Source: Halospeciosus flavus (GTDB taxonomy: Archaea > Halobacteriota > Halobacteria > Halobacteriales > Halobacteriaceae). Taken from it: a DNA stretch of 64,000 nucleotides. A program made the position numbers and the translations under genes. The DNA lies in contig NZ_CP122312.1 in NCBI RefSeq assembly GCF_029814175.1, positions 2,976,001-3,040,000 on the forward strand, read 5' to 3'. Shown here piece by piece: positions 41,095-49,190 of this stretch (positions are counted from its first letter, which is position 1; every line of letters starts with the position of its first letter). The notes under the pieces are model-generated. The model was not told the DNA's origin. It worked only from the letters and a program-made list of their open reading frames with translations, and searched no databases.

Positions 41095-41814
41095 CTACCC
41101 GAGCGCCGCCAACCGCTCGACCGCGTCGTCGAGTGCCGACTCGTCGTCTTCTCGTAGCGCGCGCCCGACGTCGCGGGCGGCCGCGACCAATCCCTCGATT
41201 TCGTCCAACGAGACGTCGCCGTCGAGTGCTTCGACGCGCCGGACGTGGTCGTCCAGGCGTTCGAGCACGGCGAGCACGTCCGGGTAGTCCTCGTCCTGTG
41301 CGTCGAGCCACTTCCGGACGTCGTCGCGGTAGGCTTCGACCGCGCTCGCGTAGGCGAGTCCGCGGGCCGGGCGGAGGGTGTCCGCGACGGCGTCCGTGTC
41401 GGGTCGCTGGCCGCCGTCGGCGCCCCGGACGAGCGTCAAGAAGTAGTACTCCTCGTCCTCGTCGACGTCGAGCGCGCGAGAGAGGTCACCGGCGACGTGA
41501 CGAAGTTCCTGGGCGGCGAGGTACTCGTCGTCGAGTTCGAGGAGGTCGCCACCGCTGACGAACCCGCGTTCGCGGACGTACTCGCGTGTGACGTCGACCG
41601 CTTCGTCGGCGGCGTCGCGGACGGGGCGGTTCGCCGCGGCGGTCCGCACGTCCGAGAGGTCGAACTCGGGTGCGTGGTCCGTGTGGCGCTTCCGGCCGTC
41701 GTCGACGCCGACGCTGAACGCGCTCCCGCACTCTGGACAGGTCACCTCGCCGGTGTCGTAGTACGACCAGCGTGTCCCACACTGCTTGCACTCGCGTTCC
41801 CCACGAATCTCCAT
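41095..41814 (-). CDS. zinc-ribbon protein with helical domain, haloarchaeal
   Basis: This is a soluble acidic protein of 239 residues. The first 35 residues form a TFIIB-like zinc ribbon: CKQCGTRW near 9-12 and CPECGSAF near 26-29. The rest is predicted helical, with no known motif (VREYVRERGFVSGGDLLELDDEYLAAQELRHVAGDLSRAL resembles a helical bundle). It converges end to end with the small membrane protein gene. It might bind nucleic acid or protein through the ribbon; the function is unknown. Confidence 0.75.
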   Translation of the reverse strand: MEIRGERECKQCGTRWSYYDTGEVTCPECGSAFSVGVDDGRKRHTDHAPEFDLSDVRTAAANRPVRDAADEAVDVTREYVRERGFVSGGDLLELDDEYLAAQELRHVAGDLSRALDVDEDEEYYFLTLVRGADGGQRPDTDAVADTLRPARGLAYASAVEAYRDDVRKWLDAQDEDYPDVLAVLERLDDHVRRVEALDGDVSLDEIEGLVAAARDVGRALREDDESALDDAVERLAALG

Positions 41815-41862
41815 GCCTCGGCGTACGTCGCTACGAGTGAAAGGTCCCGCGGAACGGTCGAC

Positions 41863-42189
41863 TCACGTCGGACCGGACGGGTCGTCCATCTCGACGACGA
41901 CGCTCCCCACCCGGCGGACGTACTCGTTGACGTGGTTTCCGTCGGAGCGGTAGCGGGTCCGCCGTTCGAGGAGTCCTACGTCGGTCAACAGCCGCGTCTT
42001 CCGGTAGCAGGTGGGCACGGTGATGTCACACGCCGTCGTGAGTTCGCCGACGGTCACCGGCCGTTCGCCCGCCACGCGGAGGATTCGCCGACACGGGTCG
42101 TCGTCGAGCGCCGCCAGCACGGCTGCCGGGTCGACGGATTCGCCCCCTCCTTCCCCCTGTGCCTCCATCGGGTGAATCGTGATCCGCAT
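41863..42189 (-). CDS. ArsR-like winged-helix regulator
   Basis: This putative DNA-binding protein of 108 residues has a winged helix spanning about 20-95: PAAVLAALDDDPCRRILRVAGERPVTVGELTTACDITVPTCYRKTRLLTDVGLLERRTRYRSDG, shown here in order as helix, turn, recognition helix and wing. ATG 42189 (MRITIHPMEA) is chosen; a GTG at 42216 is also possible. A CGTAGG/CCTACG dyad lies 12-32 nt upstream and may be the site of autoregulation. It is divergent from the frameshifted gene at 42345. Confidence 0.8.
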   Translation of the reverse strand: MRITIHPMEAQGEGGGESVDPAAVLAALDDDPCRRILRVAGERPVTVGELTTACDITVPTCYRKTRLLTDVGLLERRTRYRSDGNHVNEYVRRVGSVVVEMDDPSGPT

Positions 42190-42200
42190 CGACACGTCGA

Positions 42201-42221
42201 CGTAGGATAGTGACACCTACG
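42201..42221. promoter_or_regulatory. dyad before the ArsR-like gene
   Basis: CGTAGG (42201-42206) and CCTACG (42216-42221) form an inverted repeat with a 9-nt spacer, 12 nt upstream of the regulator ATG. It is a plausible autoregulatory operator. The repeat is short, so this is tentative. Confidence 0.35.
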
Positions 42222-42309
42222 TTCGTAACCCCTGTACGAATTGGGCGCCGGTGCGATCCGGTCCCAAACTGTTGAGGGAGCGGCCGCACCGATCTGCCCG
42301 ACCGTAACA

Positions 42310-42317
42310 CTTTATCC
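42310..42317 (+). promoter_or_regulatory. TATA box of the frameshifted gene at 42345
   Basis: CTTTATCC is centred about 32 nt before the ATG at 42345. The intact promoter argues that the gene downstream is or recently was expressed. Confidence 0.6.
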
Positions 42318-42344
42318 GTCTCGCCGACCGTAGTGTGAACCACG

Positions 42345-42849
42345 ATGTCCACTCACGGACTCTCTTCCGAGGATAGAGGAAGTCGCCGCGAGGCGGCTGG
42401 GCGCGAAATCGGCGGGCAGTAACCAAACTCCCACCGCAGACGCGACCGGCGACGCCGTTCTACTCGAACTCGACGGCGCGGTCCACGAACTCACCAGAGC
42501 CGAGGCCGCCGCCCTCCGCGAGACACTCGACGACACGCTCACCGGGCGCGAGGAGTTCCTCCGTACCGCGGGTGTCCACCGTGAGGACGGCAGTTACGTC
42601 GTCGAGCGCCGTGGAGCCGATTCCGCGGGCCACCGCAAGGTGTTCGAGTGCTTCGACGCGCTCCGACGCCTGTACGACCGGCTCCCCGCGACGTTCACGG
42701 CCGACGACCTCTCGGCGACGGGATTGACCGGCGGCCGTCGGCACATGGTGTTACGCCACTTCGTCGAACACCCGGCCTTCGACTGCACGCTGTCGAAGCG
42801 CCAGCCACTGACCGCGCGCAAGGAGGGGGTCGACCGGTCGGAGCGGTAG
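42345..42849 (+). pseudogene. conserved haloarchaeal protein with +1 frameshift near the start
   Basis: The ATG at 42345 opens a frame (MSTHGLSSE) that ends after 25 codons. The long protein-like frame runs from about 42373 to the TAG at 42847-42849 but has no good start codon of its own. Skipping the G at 42372 (GAG G ATA) joins them into MSTHGLSSEIEEVAARRLGA and onwards, 167 residues. The product would have LELDGAVHELTRAEAAALRETL and later ADSAGHRKVFECFDALRRLYD and TGLTGGRRHMVLRHFVEH, a DNA-binding-like helical end. I recall similar haloarchaeal DUFs (DUF7528-like). It could be a pseudogene, a sequence error or programmed frameshifting. Confidence 0.72.
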
Positions 42850-42881
42850 CCTTTTTCTCGCCGCCGAACCTGGCTCCAGGT

Positions 42882-43814
42882 ATGTCCGAACACCCCCACC
42901 CCTCGACGTTCTCCATCGTCGCGCGCGACCCCGAGACCGACGCCGTCGGCGTCGCCGTCCAGTCGAAGTTCGTCAGCGTCGGCTCCGTCGTCCCGTTCGC
43001 GAGCGCGGACGCGGGCGCCATCGCCACCCAGAGTTTCGCGAACGTGGCCTACGGCCCGGACGGACTCGACCTCCTCCGCGACGGCTACGACGCCGAGCAG
43101 GTGATCGAGGAGTTGACCGCCCACGACGACCGCGCCGCCGAACGGCAGGTCGGCGTCGTCGGCCAGGACGGTTCGGTCGCCGCGTTCACCGGCGAGGAGT
43201 GCTTCGAGCACGCCTCCTCCCTCCAGGGCGAGAACTACACGGTCCAGGGCAACATCCTGGCGGGTCGCGAGGTCGTCGAGTCGATGGCCGACGCCTTCGA
43301 GGCGACCGAGGGCGGTCTCCCCGAGAAACTCATCGCCGCGCTCCACGCGGGCAACGCCGCCGGCGGCGACAAGCGCGGCGAGCAGTCCGCCGCCCTCTAC
43401 GTCGCGAAACCCGACGGGGGCTACGACGGCGGGAACGACCGCTGGATCGACGTCCGCGTCGACGACCACGACCACCCTATCGACGAACTCGAACGCGTCT
43501 TCCGTATCTACGACGTGACGCTCCTCGAACGCGAGGAACCCGAGGAGATCCGCGACCTCGACGGCGAGACGGCCGAGGAGGTCCTCCACACGCTCCGCGA
43601 TTTGGACCTCTACGAGGGCGAACCGAGTGGCGAGTTCGGCGAGCGCGAACGCGAGGCTCTCGAAGACTTCCGCGGGATGAACAACTTCGAGAACCACTCG
43701 CTCGACGTGCTGGAGGACGCCATCGCCCGCGGGTGGGAGCGTTCCGAGGGTGACGGCGAGGAGAAACTCGTCAACGCCATCTGGCACGGATTGTCGCGGT
43801 TGGAGCGGGAGTGA
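42882..43814 (+). CDS. DUF1028 protein (Ntn-hydrolase-like)
   Basis: This protein of 310 residues has the DUF1028 domain (about 8-225). The motifs are TFSIVARDPETDAVGVAVQSKFVSVGSVVPFA, then ATQSFANVAYGPDGLDLL, and YTVQGNILAGREVVESMADAF. The fold is related to Ntn hydrolases, and the reaction is not established. The last 80 residues hold an extra helical segment with a peptidoglycan-binding-like look (LLEREEPEEIRDLDGETAEEVLHTLRDLDLYEG). The ATG at 42882 has a CTTTTT box near 42851-42856. A hairpin of GAGCGAAGCGAG type follows the stop. Confidence 0.9.
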   Translation: MSEHPHPSTFSIVARDPETDAVGVAVQSKFVSVGSVVPFASADAGAIATQSFANVAYGPDGLDLLRDGYDAEQVIEELTAHDDRAAERQVGVVGQDGSVAAFTGEECFEHASSLQGENYTVQGNILAGREVVESMADAFEATEGGLPEKLIAALHAGNAAGGDKRGEQSAALYVAKPDGGYDGGNDRWIDVRVDDHDHPIDELERVFRIYDVTLLEREEPEEIRDLDGETAEEVLHTLRDLDLYEGEPSGEFGEREREALEDFRGMNNFENHSLDVLEDAIARGWERSEGDGEEKLVNAIWHGLSRLERE

Positions 43815-43858
43815 CGAGATTCGGAGCGTGCGAGCGAAGCGAGGGAGCGAGAATCTCG
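43815..43858. repeat. intergenic palindrome with GAGCGAAGCGAG core
   Basis: CGAGATTC (43815-43822) and GAATCTCG (43851-43858) form the arms, with the GCGAGCGAAGCGAG sequence common in haloarchaeal intergenic regions inside. CGAGAATCTC recurs at 43870-43879. It may end the DUF1028 transcript. Confidence 0.5.
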
Positions 43859-43921
43859 GAAATGGCGACCGAGAATCTCCGACCCGACGCCCTGATACTC
43901 CTCGACGCCTTCTGTCGAGGT

Positions 43922-45700
43922 ATGACTCGTTCTCGCTGGACGCGACCGCTCCCGGAGGCGGTCGCCGTCGACGACCCGACCGCGACGGTCACGCGCGTCG
44001 TCGGCGAGCACGAACTCGACGGTGCCGAACGCCACCGACGCTACGAGGTCCGCCTCCCGGGCGTCGTGGTCGCCGAGTCGGCCGTCCGGACGCGGGGTGC
44101 CGACCTCGAGGTCTCCGAGGGGAGCGGCGGCGTCCGACTCGCCGTCACGGTTCCCGACGGTGCCGGCGTCGCACGCGTTCGCGTCCCCGTCTCGCCGCAC
44201 GACTGGGCCGCCTTCCGCCTCCCCGGCCCCAGTTTCGGTGAGCAGTGTACCGCCGCACGCCGGGGCGACGAGGGCGCCGCGGCGGCGGTCCGCGACGCCT
44301 TCGCGGACCCGGTCGCGCTCGCACTCGCCTGCGGGGAGTTCCTCGACGCCGAGGCGCTCGTGGACTTGCTCGGTGTGCTCGCCGCCGGCGACGGCGCGTT
44401 CGCCGACCGACTGCACGGCGCTCGCTACGACGTCCTCCGGAGTCTCGCCGTCACGCCGGCCGCGGCGGCCGTCGACGACGGGGAGACCTTCGAGCGCGTC
44501 GTGTCGGGGCTCGACGACCTCGACGACGTCGGTGACGTGGGCGCCGTCGACGCGCTGGCCGACGTCGTCGCGGTGTGTCACGACACGGTCGCGTCGACCC
44601 GGCGGTTCGTCGACGACTTCGGGTACGACCTCCCGGCGCTGGAACGACGCGACGACGGGCGATTCTTCGCGGTCGTCCTCGCACACGTCGTCCGGTGCGA
44701 CGGCGTCGCCGCGGCGATGGCCCACGCGAACCGCCACGGGGCCGGCGACGTCGACTACGGCGAGACCAAACGCCGAGCGGAGGCGGCCGACTACTGGGAG
44801 CGCGGGGCCGCCTGGCGCGCGCTCGTCCGACCGGCCGCCCAGCGGGACCGCCAGGAGTTCGCCTACGTCCTCGCGAACGCCTGTTACTGGTCGGGCGAGA
44901 CCACCCGGAGCGACTCCCGACTCGAAGAACTCCTCCACGAGGGGGCGGCCGCGGCCGCGGCGTCCATCGACCTCGACTGGATCGAGGGGCGCGCCCGCTT
45001 CCAGCGCCACCGGGCCGCGGGCCACCGCCACCGGAGTAGCCGTACCTACGCGCTCGCGCTCGACCGGTTCGAACGTGCCGAAGCCGTCGCCGCCGAGTAC
45101 GACTTCCTCGACCCGGGCGAGCCACTCTTCAGCCGGACCATCGTTCGCTCGAATCGCCTCGCCCGTCGCGGCGAGGTGGGGCGCGCCGTCGACGTCCTCG
45201 AAGACGGGGCAACTCGCGTCCGCGAGTGCGACGTTCCCGAGGAACGCCGCGAGGAGATGCTCCACCACCTCGACGGGCAGCGACACGAACGATTGGCTCG
45301 GCTCACCGACGAGGACGACGCGACGTCGCGACGCGAGCACCTCGAAGCCGCCGCGGACCACTACCGGGCGATCGACTTCGAGCGCTCCGCGGAACGCGTC
45401 GAGACGAAACTCGACGAGACGGACCCGTTCGCCGCCGCCGAGGCAGACGCCGACGACACGGAGTACGTGTCGCGAGCACGCGGGAGCACGCGTACCGCCC
45501 GTCCGAAGCGAGAACGGGGCGTCGCGCCCGAAACGGTCCCCGACCTCGACGACTACCTGACGGAACCCGCACCGGACGCCGTCGGTAGCCCCGACCCCGG
45601 CGTCCTCCCGGACGAGTGCGGTGGCGACCCGCACGCGTCGCCCGGGCCACACGATTCCCACGACCCGTACGCGGACGACGTCGACGACGAGTGGTACTGA
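43922..45700 (+). CDS. large soluble protein, helical repeats, function unknown
   Basis: This acidic protein of 592 residues has no membrane segment. Residues 1-115 look beta-rich. Residues 120-500 are helical and rich in Ala, Glu and Arg (RRAEAADYWERGAAWRALV, RSSRTYALALDRFERAEAVAAEYDFL) in a pattern like TPR or other alpha-alpha repeats. The last 90 residues are Pro/Asp-rich and disordered. The ATG at 43922 is chosen with TGATACT near 43892-43898 as promoter; an upstream in-frame ATG would add 37 doubtful residues. It may be a scaffold protein. I do not recognise a named family. Confidence 0.72.
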   Translation: MTRSRWTRPLPEAVAVDDPTATVTRVVGEHELDGAERHRRYEVRLPGVVVAESAVRTRGADLEVSEGSGGVRLAVTVPDGAGVARVRVPVSPHDWAAFRLPGPSFGEQCTAARRGDEGAAAAVRDAFADPVALALACGEFLDAEALVDLLGVLAAGDGAFADRLHGARYDVLRSLAVTPAAAAVDDGETFERVVSGLDDLDDVGDVGAVDALADVVAVCHDTVASTRRFVDDFGYDLPALERRDDGRFFAVVLAHVVRCDGVAAAMAHANRHGAGDVDYGETKRRAEAADYWERGAAWRALVRPAAQRDRQEFAYVLANACYWSGETTRSDSRLEELLHEGAAAAAASIDLDWIEGRARFQRHRAAGHRHRSSRTYALALDRFERAEAVAAEYDFLDPGEPLFSRTIVRSNRLARRGEVGRAVDVLEDGATRVRECDVPEERREEMLHHLDGQRHERLARLTDEDDATSRREHLEAAADHYRAIDFERSAERVETKLDETDPFAAAEADADDTEYVSRARGSTRTARPKRERGVAPETVPDLDDYLTEPAPDAVGSPDPGVLPDECGGDPHASPGPHDSHDPYADDVDDEWY

Positions 45701-45762
45701 CCCGACCCCAACCCCGCCCCCGTCGGCCAACTTACTTCCCGATTCGTTCCCAACGCTCGCCT

Positions 45763-45909
45763 ATGCGCGACGAAGAGGAAGTACGCGAGCAGTACGAGTT
45801 CCTCGTCGAACAGCTCCAGAGCGAGGAGATGAACCACAAGGGCGTCCGCGAGATGTTCGAACACTACAAGCGGGCGCTCGGGTGGGTGCTGGAGGAGGAG
45901 TACATCTAG
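45763..45909 (+). CDS. 48-residue helical protein, function unknown
   Basis: This very small protein (MRDEEEVREQYEFLVEQLQS... to EEEYI) is almost wholly helical and charged, with regularly spaced Leu, Phe and Val as in a short coiled coil. A TATA-like CTTACTT near 45731-45737 lies about 29 nt upstream of the ATG. The codon use is like its neighbours. Its short conserved-looking helix suggests a real gene. The partner is unknown. Confidence 0.65.
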   Translation: MRDEEEVREQYEFLVEQLQSEEMNHKGVREMFEHYKRALGWVLEEEYI

Positions 45910-45935
45910 CGGCAGCAGTGGCACGTTGCGGAAGG

Positions 45936-45941
45936 TTTAAG
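45936..45941 (+). promoter_or_regulatory. TATA box before an orphan structured locus
   Basis: TTTAAG, in GGAAGGTTTAAGTTGAAAG, is centred 26 nt before the first base of a 10-bp hairpin (45965). No plus-strand protein gene follows for more than 2.6 kb, so the promoter probably serves a non-coding RNA. Confidence 0.5.
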
Positions 45942-45964
45942 TTGAAAGCCACGTTTGTACCACG

Positions 45965-46044
45965 TGACGCTTCGCTTTGGAGGGCCGAAGCGTCAGCGGG
46001 GACCAATTCAGGGCGGCTGCGGGCCCGTTTTTCCCGGGCCCGCA
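45965..46044 (+). ncRNA. candidate small non-coding RNA with two hairpins
   Basis: Two perfect 10-bp hairpins lie in an intergenic region: TGACGCTTCG (45965-45974) with CGAAGCGTCA (45986-45995), and TGCGGGCCCG (46018-46027) with CGGGCCCGCA (46035-46044) around the loop TTTTTCC. A TATA-like box is placed exactly to start transcription at the first hairpin. No ORF of note lies here. It does not resemble the three-member RNA family. Ends are approximate; transcription is not shown. Confidence 0.5.
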
Positions 46045-46170
46045 TCCACTTTCCGTTGCACTCACGCTCCGTAGTCACTTCTCTCGTCGTTCGGCGCGTG
46101 CACCGACGTCCAGCGCCGCCGCTGGTGCGTCGAGCGTCCGAAGAAAGAAACCGGGAGTCGAATCGGCCGT

Positions 46171-47733
46171 CTACCAGAGGAACATCGGCCAGAAGAAGTA
46201 GAACAGGAAGCCGATGAGTCCGGTGAGCACGGCGGTCATCACGAGGTTCAGCACGATACCCGCGCGCACCATGTCCTTCTGTCGGAGGTAGCCGCTCCCG
46301 AAGACGATGGCGTTGGGCGGCGTCGCGACGGGGAGCATGAACGCGAAGGAGGCGGCGACCGCGCCGGCGACCGAGAGGAAGACGGCCGCGGCGACCTCGG
46401 TGAGACCGAGCGTACCGGCGAGCACGCCGCCGAGGCTGATGAGCACCGGGACGATGATGGTGGCCGTCGCGGTGTTCGACGTCATCTCCGTGAGGAAGAT
46501 GACGAGGAAGACGACGGCAGCGATGATGACGAGGATCGGCGCACTCGTCAGCGAGGTGAAGATGGACTCCGCGATCCACTTCGTCGCGCCGGTCGTCGCG
46601 AAGGCGCTCGCGAGGGAGAGACCGCCGCCGAACAGGAGGATGGTCCCCCAGTCGATGTCGACGAGGTCGTCCCACTCGACGGTGTCAGCGAGGACGAGCG
46701 CCGGGATGGCGTAGAGTGCGACCATGACGTAGTAGAGCAGCCCCTGGTGGCCCTTCAACCCGAAGAGCGTCATTCCCTTCCCACCGAAGAGCGTCGTGTG
46801 GACGACCTCGGACATGTAGGGCTTCACGAACGTCTCCAGGCCGCCGGCGACCCACAGGACGGCAGTCGTCGTGAAGATGATGGCGACGCGCTTCCCGCGG
46901 GGGCTGAGTTCGCCCTCCTCTTCGAGGTAGCGTGCGGCCTCCTGACGTGCGTCGCCCACGTCGTCGATTTCCGGCGGGAAGAGGACGTACGTGAGGAGGA
47001 ACCAGACGATGGGCAGCGTGACGACCACGATGGGGAGACCGATGAGTAGCCACTCGGCGAAACCGATCTCGTAGTCGAGCATCCGGCTGAGGAACCCGGC
47101 GACGACCGCGTTCGGCGGTGTCCCGATGAGCGTCCCGACTCCACCGACGCTGGCGGAGTAGGCGGTCCCGAGCAGCGTCGCGATCTGCATGTTGGAGAAG
47201 GGTTCGTCCTCGCCCTTCTCGGAGATCTCGTCGCGGCCGATGACCTGCGCGAGGACGCCGAGCGCGATGGGCGTCATCATCGCGGTCGTGGCCGTGTTCG
47301 AGACCCACATCGAGAGGAACGCCGTGGCGAGCATGATCGCGGCGATGAGCAGTCGCGGCGACGCGCCCATCTTCGTCATGATCCACAGCGCGATGCGGCG
47401 GTCGATGTCGTACTTCTGCAGCGCGTTCGCCAGCATGAACCCGGCGATGAAGAGGAAGATGAGGTGGTCGGCGAAGGGTGCCAACGCGTCGTCCATGTCG
47501 GCGTACACGCCGAACGCGGTGAGCAACACCGGAATCGACAGTGCGGTCACGGCGAGCGGAATCGCACCAGTCACCCACAGCGTACCGGCGAATACTAGCG
47601 TGGCGACGGCGTACTTACCGGCGAGTCCGAGTCCGCTCGGTGTGGGTGCGAGCGCGATGGCGACCGTCAGCGCGACGGCGACGAGGAACGTCGCGACTCT
47701 CCCACGAGGGCTCGTTACGTCGGGTCGTATCAT
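46171..47733 (-). CDS. DASS/SLC13-family dicarboxylate or anion transporter
   Basis: This membrane protein of 520 residues has 11-12 helices. The two re-entrant Ser-Asn-Thr motifs of the DASS family are visible: MWVSNTATTAMM near 143-152 and TEMTSNTATATII near 413-425. Helix segments VGGVGTLIGTPPNAVVAGFL and LPVATPPNAIVFGSGYL are the usual partners of these motifs. It should move dicarboxylates such as succinate or malate, or sulfate, with sodium. The minus-strand TATA box TAATTAAAG (47762-47770) lies 33 nt upstream of ATG 47733. Substrate is not determined. Confidence 0.92.
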   Translation of the reverse strand: MIRPDVTSPRGRVATFLVAVALTVAIALAPTPSGLGLAGKYAVATLVFAGTLWVTGAIPLAVTALSIPVLLTAFGVYADMDDALAPFADHLIFLFIAGFMLANALQKYDIDRRIALWIMTKMGASPRLLIAAIMLATAFLSMWVSNTATTAMMTPIALGVLAQVIGRDEISEKGEDEPFSNMQIATLLGTAYSASVGGVGTLIGTPPNAVVAGFLSRMLDYEIGFAEWLLIGLPIVVVTLPIVWFLLTYVLFPPEIDDVGDARQEAARYLEEEGELSPRGKRVAIIFTTTAVLWVAGGLETFVKPYMSEVVHTTLFGGKGMTLFGLKGHQGLLYYVMVALYAIPALVLADTVEWDDLVDIDWGTILLFGGGLSLASAFATTGATKWIAESIFTSLTSAPILVIIAAVVFLVIFLTEMTSNTATATIIVPVLISLGGVLAGTLGLTEVAAAVFLSVAGAVAASFAFMLPVATPPNAIVFGSGYLRQKDMVRAGIVLNLVMTAVLTGLIGFLFYFFWPMFLW

Positions 47734-47894
47734 TGATACACAGTCGCATTTCGGCCAGTGACTTTAATTATTGTCGATTACTTCCGAATACCGTTACGTG
47801 TGCTAACACGTTCGGCGTCGAGCGCCCGTCCTGCCCACGAACGAGCGCGTACTGACGACGATCGTCGTCGTCACCGGTCGGCAGTGGGGCCGCG

Positions 47895-48137
47895 TCAGAA
47901 GTGTTCGAGGAGAACGGAGACCTGTTCGGCGTCGAGTTCCGCGGCGTAGAGGTCGAATAGTTGGCGGAGTCGGTCGTCACTGAGTGCGCGGTTGCCGGAC
48001 TCCAGCATCGAGACGTGGGCTTGCAGGATGTCGTCGAGTTCGCGCTCGACGGTCCGCTGTTCGTAGTCGGCCGCGACGCGGAGGAGACGCCACGCACGCG
48101 GTGAGACGTTGGCGAGTCGGACGTCGCGAGTCTCCAT
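47895..48137 (-). CDS. small helical protein, function unknown
   Basis: This acidic protein of 80 residues is predicted to be helical throughout (AWRLLRVAADYEQRTVERELDDILQAHVSML, then DDRLRQLFDLYAAELDAEQVSVLLEHF). The METRDVRLANVSPRAWRLL start resembles a ribbon-helix-helix strand followed by a helix, so DNA binding is possible. Twenty-four bp separate it from the amphi-Trp gene on the same strand, so they may be co-transcribed. The family is not recognised. Confidence 0.65.
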   Translation of the reverse strand: METRDVRLANVSPRAWRLLRVAADYEQRTVERELDDILQAHVSMLESGNRALSDDRLRQLFDLYAAELDAEQVSVLLEHF

Positions 48138-48161
48138 CGACCCGGTATCGCGGGTGCGCCG

Positions 48162-48452
48162 CTATAAATCTTCGGCGCTGATGTCGAGTTCGCCGCCGCC
48201 CGTCGTCGACTCTCCCTCGACCCACTCGAGTTCGAACTCGAGGCTCAACTCCGAGGGACCGCCGTCGTGTTCCCGCTCGGCCTTCACCTCGAAGGTGACC
48301 TGCTCGGGTGGGTCGACGGAGAGTTCCTGTTCGCCCGACGTGAGCGTCAGCTCGCTGCCCCGTTCGAGCCCGTCGGCGACGGTTCGGAGGTAGTCCGCGA
48401 CGGCGGCGCGGTCGATCGTCGACTCGGTCTCGAAGAGTACTTCTTCGACCAT
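48162..48452 (-). CDS. amphi-Trp domain protein
   Basis: This protein of 96 residues fits the amphi-Trp domain layout: VEEVLFETESTIDRAAVADYLRTVADGLERGSELTLTSGEQELSV, then a strand FEVKAEREHDGGPSELSLEFELEW. Such domains alternate charged and hydrophobic strands with a late Trp; function is unknown. The ATG at 48452 is favoured because AAATAAAC (48476-48483, GTTTATTT on the minus strand) lies 28 nt upstream. Confidence 0.82.
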   Translation of the reverse strand: MVEEVLFETESTIDRAAVADYLRTVADGLERGSELTLTSGEQELSVDPPEQVTFEVKAEREHDGGPSELSLEFELEWVEGESTTGGGELDISAEDL

Positions 48453-48475
48453 ACCCGACCGAAGGTATCCCGCGG

Positions 48476-48483
48476 AAATAAAC
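48476..48483 (-). promoter_or_regulatory. TATA box of the amphi-Trp gene
   Basis: GTTTATTT on the minus strand is centred about 28 nt before the ATG at 48452, giving a leaderless message and supporting that start. Confidence 0.65.
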
Positions 48484-48558
48484 CCAGCCCCCGGTTGGTT
48501 TCGTTCTTGTTCGACAAAAATCATGAATCGAGTGTCCTCTACTCGGCGCCACGCTTAT

Positions 48559-48574
48559 TATACCCGGCCGTATA
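48559..48574. promoter_or_regulatory. TATAC/GTATA dyad before the PadR gene
   Basis: TATAC and GTATA flank CCGGCC, 22-37 nt before the PadR ATG, next to CTTATTA (48554-48560). The dyad overlaps the likely TATA box, so a bound repressor (perhaps PadR itself) would block TBP. Inferred. Confidence 0.4.
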
Positions 48575-48595
48575 GCGGTTCGTGGGCTTCGATAT

Positions 48596-48874
48596 ATGCA
48601 CGACCTGACAGGGTTCCAGCGAGACCTCCTCTACGTCATCGCCGGGATGGACGAACCCCACGGGCTCGCCATCAAGGAGGAACTCGAGGAGTACTACGAA
48701 TCGGAGATTCACCACGGGCGGCTCTACCCGAACCTCGACACGATCGTCGACAAGGGACTCGTGGAGAAGGGACAGCTCGACCAGCGAACGAACTTCTATA
48801 CGGTCACGCGTCGGGGGCGACGCGAACTAGAGGCACGGCGGGAGTGGGAGAACCAGTACGTCGACTTCGAGTAG
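48596..48874 (+). CDS. PadR-family transcriptional regulator
   Basis: This DNA-binding protein of 92 residues is a short haloarchaeal PadR-type winged helix. Helix one is LTGFQRDLLYVIAGMDEPHGLAIKEELEEYY, followed by the recognition helix region HHGRLYPNLDTIVDKGLVEKG and the wing RTNFYTVTRRGRRELEARREW. It lacks the C-terminal coiled coil of larger PadR proteins. The target is unknown; its own promoter has a dyad over the TATA region. The next gene, a small zinc-ribbon membrane protein, starts 31 bp later on the same strand. Confidence 0.88.
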   Translation: MHDLTGFQRDLLYVIAGMDEPHGLAIKEELEEYYESEIHHGRLYPNLDTIVDKGLVEKGQLDQRTNFYTVTRRGRRELEARREWENQYVDFE

Positions 48875-48905
48875 ACTGAAGTTCTCGCACCCGCTGTCGT
48901 CACCT

Positions 48906-49190
48906 ATGGTCAGTTCTCGGACGGCCACGGCGCTCGTCGGCCTCCTCGCGAGCCTCGCGATCAGCGTCGTCGCCTGGGTCTACTTCGACACGCTGTTTCT
49001 CTTCTTGTTCGTCCCGTTCATCCCGTTTCTCCTCTCGCGCGGCGGCGAGACACCCGAACAGCCGCCGGTCCGGGAGTGTCCCACGTGCGGATTCCGGACG
49101 CGCGACCCGAACTACGACTACTGCCCCCGCGACGGGACCGAACTCGACGTCGTCGAGGACGCCGGGGACGAAGAGTGGCGCTTCGACTAA
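48906..49190 (+). CDS. small zinc-ribbon membrane protein
   Basis: This protein of 94 residues has two hydrophobic helices (about 8-25 and 28-45) and a cytosolic zinc-ribbon part with CPTC near 60 and a YCPRDGTEL segment near 74. The last cysteine pair is incomplete (only one Cys after CPTC), so zinc binding is uncertain. The end overlaps the convergent AI-2E transporter stop by 4 bp. It may be co-transcribed with padR. The role is not known. Confidence 0.75.
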   Translation: MVSSRTATALVGLLASLAISVVAWVYFDTLFLFLFVPFIPFLLSRGGETPEQPPVRECPTCGFRTRDPNYDYCPRDGTELDVVEDAGDEEWRFD

